32,500 bases of DNA from Chromera velia (GCA_018398765.1 JAHBMJ010005749.1:1-32500); one strand, 5' to 3'; counted from the first letter of the stretch, positions 19,737 through 30,431 are shown. Notes: a model not told the origin generated them from the sequence alone. A program made the numbers and translations.

Positions 19737-20680
19737 CACAGTAGCGAGGTCCATAGAAAAAGACAAATGCTCACACGGGCAGGGCCCATTGCATCTGACA
19801 CTTAGGCCCCCCGTTTCCTCACTCCTCCCTTCCTCAACCCCCTCACTCCCACAGACTTTTAGAACGTTTTTGCCCTGCCACTCCCCTCTTTTCATTGTTC
19901 TCCGAATCCTACTCTACCATCGCTTAAGAAAATGAATAAACCGCAGTAAAAGTGATTAATGAGCAGTGCTCCTAGATTCAGAACAGACGGAACGAACCGG
20001 AACCTTTTGACAGACTAGGCTAGATCTGCCCCTCATATATAAGGACGCGGCATGCATAACAAAAACCTGAATCATCAGATCCCGCCGCCGCGCGCATGAC
20101 CCGGAAAGCATAGCTGAGGGGCACTTATATGGTATGTAAAGAAAAGGTTTAATAGAGAAATGTTGAGGAGAAAAAAAATTTTTGAACTGGCTAAGGAACC
20201 CATTGAAGAAGAAGTCGGGGAAAGAAAAAGGAAGACCACAACGCTCATCTATAGATAGACAGAGCAGGCTTTCTAGAGTGGCCATTTTTAACCTTCCTAA
20301 ACCTAAGTGCCACTTGAAAAAATATAATCAAGCTGATCTTTATCTGCGGCATCGTTTTTTAAGAGACCGTCCACACTTGTGACCTAGACGGTCAAGACAC
20401 CATCCAGATATATGGCTTTAGTTTTCAAGACACCGTAAATGATCCGTGCCTACGGTGTGGACTTTCAAGCTTATCCAAAAATGCGGCTTGAATTTTTAAG
20501 TGGTAGTTAGGTTCAGGGAGGTCCCATTTTTAGCACCATGGCTGCGCCGTGGTTCCTTCCAGGCCCCTCTGCAGCGACGCCCCCCTCCGTTTGGACATGG
20601 TCCCATATACTGTAAAAACGTTTTTTTTTTTAGCGCCGCAGGCGCCAAAATTTTTTTTTTAAGGTGAATTTTAATTGATC
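19737..20680. other. Non-coding interval with dispersed repeat fragments
   Basis: Contains CCCGGAAAGCATAGCTGAGG at about 20100-20119, related to the module repeated at 21540-21900. From 20340 to 20540 there are words like those of the 33-bp minisatellite (GCGGCATCGTTTTTTAAGA, TTTTCAAGACACCGTAA, GTGCCTACGGTG). At 20610-20665 two T homopolymers flank AGCGCCGCAGGCGCC, a GC-rich hairpin. No gene recognised. Confidence 0.5.
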
Positions 20681-21615
20681 AATTGCTGATCAATTTGGTT
20701 CAACTTACCTCAAAAAAGGTAGAGACTGGAACAATCATGTCACGGTTTCTTCTTGTCTTCAAGGTTTTACAACTGCGACGCGCTACGGTATGCCGTTTGG
20801 GCGCTCCGCAGCGCTTGGTTGTCCGAAGTTCGGCCCTTGCGGTGCCGATCTTGGAATATCCCGCCGCTGCGCGCAGTAAAGTCAGACCCGGTCAGGAAGT
20901 GCGTGACCGTGCGCGAATGCGAGCGACTGAGAGCAAAATGCAAAACGTGCAATTGAGCTCAAAAAGTAATTCTTCACATACATGCAGAAAAATAAATGAA
21001 AGAGACTTGGATCGGAAAGAAACATTCAGAAGTACCAGGAGTGGGAATGGTGGACTGTCAGACTTTCTCTCCTGTAGGTACTGGACTGAAGTACTGACTG
21101 ACTGAACTTATTGTCTCACCTAGCAGTAATATATTGCAATAGACCGTACGGGATGGAAGGGAGCCAGTAGACCAAACTAGACTGGACGGGATACAAACTT
21201 CGATCTTTGGTGCCGCTCCGCAGCACCGTGGCGTTTGATCATAAACGCCGCGGTGTCTAGAAAGCTTGAGGCAAAGTTGATCATGCGAACACACAGAGAC
21301 TGAAACGTATTAATTTTTGTCCATTGTGGAGTAGTATAAGCTAAGCTCTATTATAGGTGTGGCGGCCTAGTCCGAGGGGCTTGCGCTTGCAACAGATTGG
21401 CCATAATAGACGGACAGGACCTATGCCTAGGTAAGATGCATACTAGTCTGACAAAGGACCAGAGAGACACTAAAAAGATGGTGGGAGCATGCGTATGTCG
21501 ACGCGAATCTACGATTGAAAATCTGACGTACGCAAATGCATGTCCGGGAAATAGAGCTGAGAGGGCACTTCACGCAATTAACGCGTGGAAACATATTAAT
21601 ATGCAATTGAAAATA
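20681..21615. other. Non-coding interval with GC hairpins; no gene recognised
   Basis: Short ORFs here have no recognisable content. A clear hairpin at 21224-21255 has 13-base arms (CACCGTGGCGTTT and AAACGCCGCGGTG, one G-T type mismatch) around GATCAT. Repeated words such as CGCTCCGCAGCGC (about 20800) and GCCGCTCCGCAGCACC (about 21211) suggest a dispersed hairpin-bearing repeat family. Confidence 0.45.
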
Positions 21616-21621
21616 AAGTGA

Positions 21622-21971
21622 ATTTCGCTTTCCGGGCCATTCGCACGGAGTGCGTCAGATGAAAATTCATGCAGGCCCTGGCATATGCCAATTGCAGCGG
21701 GCCCACGTGCACGCATGGCCCACGCAGGCAGGAAGCTTTAAATTTTCCGAAAGAGTATGGCCCGGAAAGCGAAGCTGAGAGGGCACTCAACAAAAATTGC
21801 ACCCCCCCAGACCACACGGATGCATGCGTCCGACGTTTACAGGAAGATTTGACGCACGCCAAGCTCGGCCCCGGAAAGACAATTCAGCTGAGGAGGCACT
21901 TTCCAAATTTAAAGCAGGAGCAACAAGAATACATTTCGCTTTCCGGGCCATTCGCACGGAGTGCGTCAGAT
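21622..21971. repeat. Pair of exact 39-bp direct repeats with related internal modules
   Basis: Bases 21622-21660 and 21933-21971 are identical over 39 bases, beginning ATTTCGCTTTCCGGGCC and ending GTGCGTCAGAT. Between them CCCGGAAAGCGAAGCTGAG (from about 21759) is the reverse-complement sense of the CGCTTTCCGGG core, and CCCCGGAAAGACAATTCAG (from about 21870) is a diverged copy. Further relatives lie at about 21543 and 20100. The interval has no coding content. Confidence 0.8.
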
Positions 21972-22173
21972 AGAATTAAGTCGATCTGTCAGAGACCGAG
22001 GGCTTCTGACAGTGTGAATGTCTGCACGACAGTCGCACAGCGTGTATACAGCATTTCAGAGGGTCTTCTTTCGATCCTTTTTGATTTCTCATCGAGGGCG
22101 TGGCAACATCGGTATCAATAGCGGCTTTTCGCCAAGCACCGTGGCGAGCTGAACAATCTGGTCTGCATGAAGG

Positions 22174-23167
22174 ATGACGTCGGAGGACTCCAGCTCGTCG
22201 CCGCACCTTGTGTTCTCGTACGGAACCCTCAAGAGAGGGTTCAGGAATCACTACAACATGGAGAGAGACGGGATCAGGTACAAGAGAAGGTGCCACACCC
22301 TCGAGAAGTTCCCTATGTACTGTGATCATGAGAACAGAAACAGACCATGCCTCGCGAACTTTCCTGGTCAGCTTCTCAAGGGTCTTTCTATCTCCCTCCA
22401 GCGCTTTGCTTATTGATTTGTGATTGAAAAGTCCTCTACCATCTCATCAGCAGCAGATGTACATTCTCACGGGGAAGGCTGAGGGCTGTCTGTTCTCCAT
22501 GTATATCTAAATTGGCATGTCGATGTGTCACTGTTTTTGTGCGAGGAGCCAGACTGAGACGCCTACTCGTTTGTGTTCATGCTTTTCTCTTCTCATTCAC
22601 TCTTTCTCTCGCCAATTCGTCCACGTTTCTTCACCCTTCTTTCCTTTCCTCCGTCGAACTCTGCTGTACTCACCCTTCCCTTCACTGACACCAATCTCAC
22701 GTCTCTGAGCCCAGGCCACGCGACTCTGTCTATCCATTTGTCTGCCGTCCCATTCCTGTCAAGACCTGTGGTTCAAGACCTGGCTCCCTTCTGCCCTGTC
22801 TTCGCTTTCTCATTTTCATCTTCAGGCCATGGCTATCGTGTGTTCGGAGAGCTGTTTGAGGTTTCCGCCCAGGCTCTCGACTACCTTGACGAGTTCGAGC
22901 GCGTTCCTTCGCACTACACACGGAAGCTGTGCGAGGGTCAGCTGGACTGTAGAACACTCGGATGGACTACATGCTGTCCTTTGTGCATGCGGATATGAAG
23001 AGGGAGGGAGGGAGGGAGGGAGGGAGGAACGACGAAAGGAAGATCAGTGAAGGCATAGTGGGGTTCTTGGTACTGGAGGCCAATGGAATCGCATTTGAAC
23101 GAAGGAAGTTAGGGGCCTCTTTCGGAGGGGGTTGTGGAATTTCATCTTCCTGCCTTCCTGCTTGTGC

Positions 23168-23210
<43 letters not shown>

Positions 23211-24416
23211 CGCATGTGTGTGGTTTTGGACGTGCGGGGGAAGGGAATGAAAGAGAGACAGAGAAAGTGAACTCGATGCTTTGGTCTCCTCTGTCTGTTG
23301 TAGGAAAGCGAATTCACCTGGCTGTCTGTCTTTGTCTTTTTGTTTGTTTTTCTGTATCATTGCTATGCAGTGAAGGGTGAGGACGGCAGAATATACCAAG
23401 CGCACGTCTACTTCAACAACACAGAAGAGAGGAGGAGGTCCGAGCTGCTAGTCGAAAAGAAATTCACGATGATTCCGAACTACACCATGGAATGGCACCG
23501 TCTGTATGTGCCGAGGTCAGGAAATACCAAAGCCTGTGTGGGGGAGGGAAAGGACCAGCAGAAGCAGAATAGCTCCTCCTCTTTCTCCTCCTGGGGGATG
23601 ACTGAGAATCTCCACGCGACGCTCGAAGCTCTGGACTTGGAGAGTTTGAGAATGTCGAGGACCACGCCCATCGGTGGATTCAGTGGGGGTGTGGTGTTTG
23701 ACTTTGACTCCTCGGGCAGGCGGTTGGAATTCTCTGTGTGCTACTGCGGGCATTGTTGTTCTGCTTTTTGCTCCTCGCTGGTAGATGCACTCACCCTACC
23801 CGTTCTCTTTCATGCTCATGCAACCGGAGAGGGGGAGACGGGTGAGTGCGTGGGGGAAAAGGAGGACGGGGGTGAGGAGGAATCGTTGAGTCTGAGAATG
23901 AAGCAACACAGAAAGTCTAAGAGGGCACTCGTTTCGTGTTGCAATGGCATCGGCGGGTCCTCAAAAGCCCCCTCGGCCTGTCAGCCGTCCACCCCAGTCA
24001 ATGGGATGGTGTCTGTGCGGAGTGAGAGAACGTTTCCAAGGAGCGAGATTAGCTCGGCCCAGCTCGGGTTGGACCAGCTTAGCTCGGTCTCCACCACCAC
24101 AGCTGCTCTCACCCCTTGTCGGTTGAAATCGACCGACACCGAGGCAAACAAAGGTCTCGTGAGTCTAGCGGATGGGTTTTGCACTGCGATGGTGGAGACG
24201 GAACGTGACACCTCGGGTGTGACTCTCTTCTCCTCCATTGCCTCCCCGCCTTCCCTTTTGTTTGAGGAGTCAATGGGAATGAAAATGCAGAACGGGGGAG
24301 AAGAGGAAGAGGAAGAAGAAATGGAGACGGAATCTATGAGTGGAAGCAGGTCTCCTGAAAAAGAAAGAGAAAGAGAGAGGTGTTTGATTTCCCGGTCTGA
24401 TTCGTTCCATCTCTGA
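22174..24416 (+). CDS. AIG2 / gamma-glutamylcyclotransferase-like protein, three exons
   Basis: Model: 22174-22366, 22826-22936, 23371-24416; 1350 bases, 449 aa. Exon 1 starts at ATG and has LVFSYGTLKRGFRNHY, the substrate-loop signature of the GGCT-like fold. Exon 2 adds YRVFGELFEV and LDEFERVPSHYTR; the Glu encoded at 22897-22899 (residue 89) is the position of the catalytic Glu in this family. Exon 3 gives GRIYQAHVYF, the closing strand. Introns CCTG|GTCAGC...TTCAG|GCC and GAGG|GTCAGC...ATGCAG|TGA are both phase 1 and join exactly into the domain, strong support for the model. The family releases 5-oxoproline from gamma-glutamyl peptides or gamma-glutamylamines; the substrate here is unknown. 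After about residue 140 there is a long Ser/Glu-rich tail of roughly 300 residues, unusual for a family of 150-180 aa; a GTCAGG near 23517 might be a donor that shortens it. Confidence 0.75.
22367..22825 (+). other. Intron 1 of the cyclotransferase-like gene
   Basis: 459 bases, GTCAGC at the start and CATCTTCAG at the end, with a pyrimidine-rich interior (runs of CTTTCTC and CCTTCC). The phase-1 junction turns CCT G + GC CAT into Pro-Gly-His in front of GYRVFGEL. Confidence 0.7.
22937..23370 (+). other. Intron 2 of the cyclotransferase-like gene, with microsatellites
   Basis: 434 bases, GTCAGC at the start and TTGCTATGCAG at the end. It contains a GGGA array (about 22999-23027) and a TG dinucleotide run (23170-23208). 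Removal joins ...KLCE to VKGEDGRIYQ in frame. Confidence 0.7.
23170..23208. repeat. (TG)n microsatellite
   Basis: About 19 uninterrupted TG units inside intron 2 of the cyclotransferase-like gene. Confidence 0.95.
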
Positions 24417-24503
24417 TTGATCTGATCGAATTAGACGGGACGGGACGGGGAGGTTGCGTGGAGGGGAGGAGATTAGGGCCCATGCCTGTTTCTTCAAGTA
24501 CCG

Positions 24504-24568
<65 letters not shown>

Positions 24569-24580
24569 TATGTGTGTGTG
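24504..24580. repeat. (CT)n-(TG)n compound microsatellite
   Basis: A CT run to about 24530 passes directly into a TG run with two TATG interruptions. It begins 88 bases after the stop codon of the cyclotransferase-like gene, so it probably lies in the 3' UTR or just beyond. Confidence 0.95.
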
Positions 24581-26077
24581 GTGTCAGTCTGCACGTCACC
24601 TCGCAGCCACTCGCTTCTGCGTCGACTGACTGAGAGGCTGACTGACTGACTGACCGACTGAATAAAGAAACAACTATATGCATGCCTGAATGAATGCCTG
24701 ACTGTGTGAGTGAATGAATGACGAAGCGAATCGAACGAATCCAGATGTGCCTGTTTGTATGAGAACGACTGTCAGATTCAGGTCCTATCCGTGTGTGTTC
24801 ATGCATACTAATTTACAAATCCGTCGGCATCCGCCGGAGGAAAGAAGCGGGAAAAGAAGTCGGCTGACTGCCTTTTCTCAATATCTATTTCCCCTTGTTC
24901 ATGCTTGCATGCATTCAAGCCCTCTCTCTACCTTGCCGGCTGTTTTTCGATCCCGTTTCTCTTTCTCTTTCTCTCTGGCTGTTTGTGCGTCTACTTCACA
25001 CAGAGAGGGAGAAGAGATCGGATGGCGGTGGAGGGAGGGCAAACAAAAAGAAAGCACTAACATAACGAATGGAGGGAGGCTGAACGAATGAATGAATCAG
25101 TGAAGAAAGAAATCGTCGGAGGGAAAGGAAGAACGAGCCAGGAGAACCTGGAAATAGTTGCACAGGTAGAAAAAAAAGAAAGAGACAACTAGAGACGGAG
25201 AAAAAAGCGGGATGGTGAGTGGGGGGGGGACACAACTCTTCTTACTGTCTGTCTGATTCAGCAAGCCGCCTCCACAAGAATGTGGAAGAAGCAGAGTGAG
25301 AGAACTGCTTAACCGCGCTGCATGTGATCATGCATGCATCCAAGAACATGTCGTCCACCCCAATCGATACACTCTTCTTTTCATTCCCTTTCCTCAATTA
25401 ACTCTGCATGTATCGTCACAGGGGCCCCTTCCACCCCACCTAAGCTCATTTCATTTCAGCTTATCAATATAAAGGAGTGGATCCATCAGCAGATCGGATG
25501 AGTCGGTGGAGTCTGACAGACTTTCTGACAACAGAATCCTCCGGGTTTCACCCATCCCCGATTTTTCTCTCATCACACACAGTCGCAACCAAAAAACGTG
25601 CGAAATTCACTTCAGTGGTTAGAAACATGCATGGATCGACTTTTCTCATTCATTGCTGCTTGCGCATTTCCTCCAGACCTCCGAGAGGAGACGTCATCAG
25701 GGAGTGTGCACAGAAGAGAAAGATGAAAATACTCGGACAGAAACACGAATCGTTGAGGAGAATGCAAAGCTTCTGCAAATGTTCAGCGAAAATGAAAGTC
25801 TCTTTCGTCAGGAAGAAACATAATGGTAGAACTCACTCGAGGTTTTTTCGTGCTCTTGGAAACAGAACAACAAAACTGCGTGTCTGAAAAGAGGTGTTGG
25901 GGTTCGGAGAGGACAGAGAGAACCCCTATGAAACATCATCAAATGAAAAAAGAAAAGCTGGCAATCTCTGAAGAAAGTGGATGCCATAATTGAGTGATCA
26001 GACAGACAGACAGCGGAGAAGCAAGCGGGGGGCACGAGAAGAAAGAAATAAATGCTCTCGGTCGAGGGAGGGGAGGA

Positions 26078-26114
<37 letters not shown>

Positions 26115-27400
26115 GTGGCTGTAACGCTAATGGGACACATACTGCGTGGATGGCAGCACCACTCAGTGTGTTTGTTCATTTCATTTCTTCTGCTCTCTGA
26201 GGAATTAAGGGGATTTGGTTCTTTCCGCCGTTATCCGCCTGCCTTTTTCCATGTAACTCACTGCCCTGTCACACCACACAGACAGGCCCATGGGGGACGG
26301 GGAAGAGAGGGGGGAGACGCACTCGGCAGGTTGTCTTTGACTGATAAAGATTCGAAAGAAAGCAAGCAAGCAAGTGCGCGTGCATGTTCATGACATGAAT
26401 GCATGTGTTCGTTTGGCAAGACAGTAAGTGAGTTAGCTCGGAAGGTGTGCCCTTGGCACCTGCTGCTGCTTGATGCTTGTTCATTCGTGTATTCGAGTTT
26501 GCGTGGTTACCTTTTCCGTTTCTCCTCTCTGGAGAACTAAAGAGGATCGAGTGGCGACTGTTTGCTGCCCGCCTGTCCTGTTGTTCCCTTCTTCGAGCTG
26601 TTTGCCTATTCTGCATTACCGTCAGCCGCGTAGGCAATGATTGATGTGGAAACGATCCAGCAAGACAGGCTCTTTCTTCTTTTAGATGGGAGCGCTTTTC
26701 GTCTTCCCTTCATTTCGTGTCTCTGTGTCTCTCTATGATTCCCTTATTTTGTTGTGCGATCGATGAGACTGCTCGACTCGATTGGCTGGATCCGATTGCG
26801 TTCTTTGTTCCTTTATTCTCTTTTTCACTCTGGGGGGAAGGGAATCTGGGGTCTTCTCTCTCTTTCTTTTCGGTCGGTCGGGATGCTTTCTTCCTTTCAT
26901 GCATTGGGTTCGGTTCCTGTCTGTTGGAGACTTTCTGTTTCTCATGTGAGTCTGTGCTGCACGTTTTTTAGTGGAAATGCGTGAGGTGACCCGAGGCCGG
27001 TGTTGAGTGCGGGTGCGAGGGTGAAATCAAGACTCAAGAGGCGGCAATCTAGATGGGGCTTTCTTTCTTTCTTTCTTTCTTTCTTTCTGTATGTTTCTCT
27101 CTTTCTTTTTTTCTTTCTTTGTCTTCCTTCCGAATCCTTCGTTGCTTCATTACTTCCTTTACTTCTCTTGCTTCTTGTTTTCTTAGATTCCGTTGATTTC
27201 TCTCTTTTCCAAGAGGTTCATTTTTCGTTTGTACTGTTCTTCTGCTTTTTGCTTCAAATTGTTTGCCTCTGTTCGTTTTTGCCAGTCCAGAAGCCTGTCT
27301 ACGTACCGTTTGTCATGCAAAAACACTAAGATCGACAGGAATTCCTGCAAAGCTGGATCGATCTTAGACTTTTAATAAAAGAGCGCATCGCTGTCAGATT
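24581..27400. other. Long non-coding interval with microsatellites; no gene supported
   Basis: I see no ORF with a recognisable domain in these 2.8 kb. The longest, 25477-25887 plus, is basic, Ser/Arg-rich and without an ATG at its 5' end. Microsatellites include GACT near 24620-24660, GAAT near 24690-24720, (AG)n at 26081-26112 and (TTTC)n at 27060-27088. TGCATGCA occurs at 24906-24913 and 25331-25338. Introns or UTRs of an unseen gene cannot be excluded. Confidence 0.5.
26081..26112. repeat. (AG)n microsatellite
   Basis: Sixteen consecutive AG units in non-coding sequence. Confidence 0.95.
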
Positions 27401-27667
27401 TGCTGCTAGCTCTGCTAGTAGCTCTAAATAATTTAAGTTAAAACTGTTAGATAAGTTTATGAAGACGTCTAATATATGTTTTCTACAGAAAATAATTCCC
27501 AGACTCTAGATTCGGACCGAGATTTCATAAATTTTTCATTTAATCTAGTACTTAATTGGATAGGATTAATGTTCTTAGTACGTTGTTCCGCGGTCCACTG
27601 CAGGGCTGCCAGGGCCTCGACTTACACCGTTGGAAGGCCGCTCACACATCTGCATACAGATTAAACG

Positions 27668-27699
<32 letters not shown>

Positions 27700-28094
27700 C
27701 CGATATGATTCGTTCTGCGCTACGCAGTCTAGGCCTTCCCATTATGACGGCTATGTCAAGTGTTACCAGCGCTAACAAGTCTGAGGGCTAGGTGTCAGGA
27801 TCTTTCCTGATGCGTCAATATTGACTTAATAAGTCGATCGATCGAATTCGTGAAAGGAAATCAACTAAGCCACGCTATCAAGAGATTTTTTAAAAGAGGC
27901 TCATAATTGAATGAATAAATGAATGAATGAATGAATAAAATTGAATCAGAATGAATGAATGGGTTAGGTTAAAGCGGTAAGCCACCCCGGCATGCAGAAA
28001 TTCGTTACGCAACCTAGGTTCCATGGGGCATTTGAAGGCTTGCAAGACTAGGCGGCCCCTTCGCTTTAGTCTTAGATGGGCACTAAGGCAATAA
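27401..28094. other. Non-coding, with GATT and GAAT repeats and a SINE-like module
   Basis: (GATT)n spans 27671-27700 and an imperfect (GAAT)n spans 27908-27960. The latter is followed by GGGTTAGGTTAAAGCGGTAA and GCCACCCC, which resembles the module at 7191-7256. A GCATGCA follows at 27990. A short AT-rich segment with TAGCTCTGCTAG palindromes lies at 27400-27430. No gene recognised. Confidence 0.5.
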
Positions 28095-28313
28095 AAGAAG
28101 AGGGAAAGAAAAGAGAACGGAGAAGCCTTAGAAGCCGATGAGTCAGTGAGAATAGGAAAGGCAGAGCAAAGAAGAATAAGAGCACTCGAAAGAAAAATCA
28201 GAAGAAAAATGAAAAACTTGAAACAGAAGAAAGACGAGGAGATAGAAAGAGGGCAAGAAGAGAGATGGCAGAGAGAATACGAAGAGAGAAGAAAACAACT
28301 AGAAGAGGTAGAG

Positions 28314-28520
28314 CTAGGCGACGCACAGTGGTAAAAAAAAAAAAAGAATAGACATGTCTAGTAGTCAAAGGTCCAAGCAAACTTAGCAAAGGTAGGTTTT
28401 GTAGTTAGATGTGTTTTTGTTCTATGTTTGGCACTTCCAATAAAATAATAGAAAAAATAATAAAAAAGATTAGGCTTCTCCAGATTTTTTTTTTTTTTTT
28501 TATCACTGTGCGTCGCCTAG
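28314..28520. mobile_element. 207-bp MITE with CTAGG ends and 8-bp target duplication
   Basis: Both ends read CTAGGCGACGCACAGTG inward, identical over 17 bases, followed by A-runs (13 A at 28333-28345 and 17 T at 28485-28501, which are A on the other strand). AGGTAGAG lies directly outside each end (28306-28313 and 28521-28528). The element interrupts the frame of LINE copy C, and the frame resumes on the other side once element plus one duplication (215 bases) are skipped. The interior is AT-rich and non-coding. Confidence 0.9.
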
Positions 28521-28612
28521 AGGTAGAGAGAGAGAGGATCAGGATTGGGAAAAGGGAAGCATCTAAGGAAACAATGAGAAAGGTGCAAAGGATAAGGAAG
28601 GAAATAGGAGAA

Positions 28613-29829
28613 TAGGGCTTGGAAAAGGTGTATCTCAGAAAAGGTGTAAAACAAGAAGTTGTACCAGATACACTTGTTTTGCACCAGATGCACCTGATGC
28701 ACCTGTTTTGCACCTGATTGAATGGAATTGGGTGAAAAGTGTCAGCGTTATGGCCTTGCAACGTGCCACTGCCCCGCCCCTGCGGCTCCCCGCGGCCCCA
28801 AACGCGCGTGTTGCCGGGCCGCGGTGCACGCGTGCGAAACAAATCTAATCAGCCGATTTTTGAGAAAAATTTAAAATCGGCTACATGCATACAGAGGTCA
28901 CTGAACGCACGTTCGACAACGCATGCATGCGCTGCATGAAATTAAGTCCATTGGAGTATGAGTACCTCTTCTCTTTGCAGCAGGATCGATTTTTAAGTTG
29001 AACTTCGAGTGAAACAAAGTCTGTAAAGAGCCTGCTCTCTCCTCTTCTTTCTCCTCTTCTTCTTTCTCTTCTTCTTCTTTTTTATCCTCCGTTATCATTT
29101 TGTGTGTGGGGGTGAGCTAGGGGGTGAGTGAAGAAGATAGCTAAGGTATATGACGGGGCTAGGCTCTGAGCCTTGAGATCAGGCCCTCACTCATCCTCAC
29201 TTGCCCTTGCTCAGAGGAAAAATGTAAATAAAAAAAAGCTTTCTTTTGTTTCATTCTTTCTTCTTTTTCTTTTTTATGAAAACACACCATTTGTGGTTGC
29301 TTTCTTCATAAGTTTGCTCCAAAGGGGCATGCATGCAGTTTGAAGGTTTTATGGACCGTAAGGATAGAACTGGACTACGGTATAGCACGCAAACGGCACC
29401 AAACATATTCAAACACTATAAGCATACAGAAAAAGCATTGGAGAGGTGAAAAACGTTGCTTAAGTTAAGAAAAGAGACCTAGAAAGAGACCGAAGTCATG
29501 AGTCTGACATGAGACAGTCAGAGACATAGAGTCTTTAATTGTAAGATTTTTTATTTTTGCTTTTTATCGTCTTTTCACTGATATTTCTAGCGACATTTAA
29601 AGTTGTTTTGCATAGTAAAAACTAGTGTAGCAAATCTATATCATAAGAAGCTTTTAAGCTTTGAATGAGACGCCTTTTGGCCGTTAAAAACACTAGAAAT
29701 CAACCCTAGAAACATAGTTTTCATAGGGTAAACGGTATACCTTATTTTGCACTTGTTTTACACCTGATTTAAGGTGCAAACCTGTTTTTACACCAGCACC
29801 AGCACCTTATGCACCTTTTCTCAGCCTTA
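28613..29829. mobile_element. hAT-like non-autonomous element, complete, 1217 bp
   Basis: The left end TAGGGCTTGGAAAAGGTG and the reverse complement of the right end TAAGGCTGAGAAAAGGTG match at 15 of 18 positions. TAGGAGAA lies directly outside each end (28605-28612 and 29830-29837), an exact 8-bp target duplication. The ends fit the hAT terminal rule (pyrimidine, A, purine, any, G) and 8 bp is the hAT duplication length. Subterminal repeats of GGTGTAAAAC and GCACCTG words occur at both ends, as hAT transposase binding sites often do. The only ORF, a Lys/Glu-rich minus-strand frame near 28970-29098, is compositional, so the element is non-autonomous. Confidence 0.85.
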
Positions 29830-30430
29830 TAGGAGAATGAGGATGCTGGAGGGTCTGGAGGGGACTAGGAACAGAAGACAAAAAGAGAGAACTGAGGAGG
29901 ATAAAAGACAGTCTCACAATGGAATAAGTTGCGAAAGGATGGGAAAAACAGACAAAGCTCTCAGACGATGAAGTGGAAACAGAAAAGAAAGAAAAATGTA
30001 AAAGATGCACAGCAGTAAGAGAAAAGAACACGAAGATAGCTACCGAAAAAGAAGTGAGGGAGGCAATGAAAAAAGTAGGGAATCCTAAGGCTGCTGGAAA
30101 GGATGGAATACCTCCGGGTCTACTCAGGTTGCATTAAAAATCTTAAGTGATGGTGAATGTATATGCTAATTTGATCAATGCATCTTTTCGTTATACGTGA
30201 TGGCCAGAGGGATGGAATGATTTACCGGTGACGGCATTGGCGAAGCCTGGCAAGTCACAGGCAGTGATGGGGGGATAGAAAAACGTGCACCTTGCACATG
30301 CAGATGCAAAATTGGGGGACACGATTCTCGGCAATAATGTAGAGAGAGAAGTAAGGCAGAACCCATGGCAGTTTGTATATAGAAAGAAAGCAGGAACATG
30401 CGATGCCATCTTTCTTCTTTTGTTTGTGAT

Positions 30431-30431
30431 N
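30431..30431. other. Single-N assembly junction
   Basis: One N sits exactly where the RT frame of LINE copy C stops and the second hAT-like copy begins at an internal position. The left 341 bases of that copy are missing. This is best read as a scaffold join of unknown true size placed inside a repeat. Confidence 0.85.

Larger units (their letters stand above)
28146..30430 (+). pseudogene. Third non-LTR retrotransposon (copy C), split by two DNA transposons
   Basis: Three coding pieces, 28146-28313, 28529-28612 and 29838-30430, fall into one reading frame once the MITE (28314-28520) and the hAT-like element (28613-29829), each with one 8-bp target duplication, are set aside. The first two pieces encode a Lys/Glu/Arg-rich helical stretch with predicted coiled-coil character and join in frame across the MITE; in-frame stops lie at the hAT junction and at 29925-29927. 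The third piece has RT motifs: EVREAMKKVGNPKAAGKDGI, then WPEGWNDL...LAKPGK, then QFVYRKKAGTCDAIFLL. These match LINE RT fingers up to motif 2, with stops between (30135-30137 and others). The element is cut off at the N at 30431. The 28146 start is arbitrary; the frame is open further upstream. Confidence 0.7.

Noticed and set aside
22517-22998. ORFs inside the cyclotransferase-like locus in other frames
   Set aside because: They cover the pyrimidine-rich intron 1; the spliced model gives the conserved domain and these do not.
25477-25887. 136-codon plus-strand ORF
   Set aside because: No ATG at the 5' end, no recognisable domain, low-complexity basic composition and no splice context; a chance ORF is the simplest reading.
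28333-28501. Two retroposon poly(A) tails facing each other
   Set aside because: The A-run and T-run lie just inside perfect 17-base inverted ends flanked by an exact 8-bp duplication, and the host frame resumes outside, so this is one MITE.
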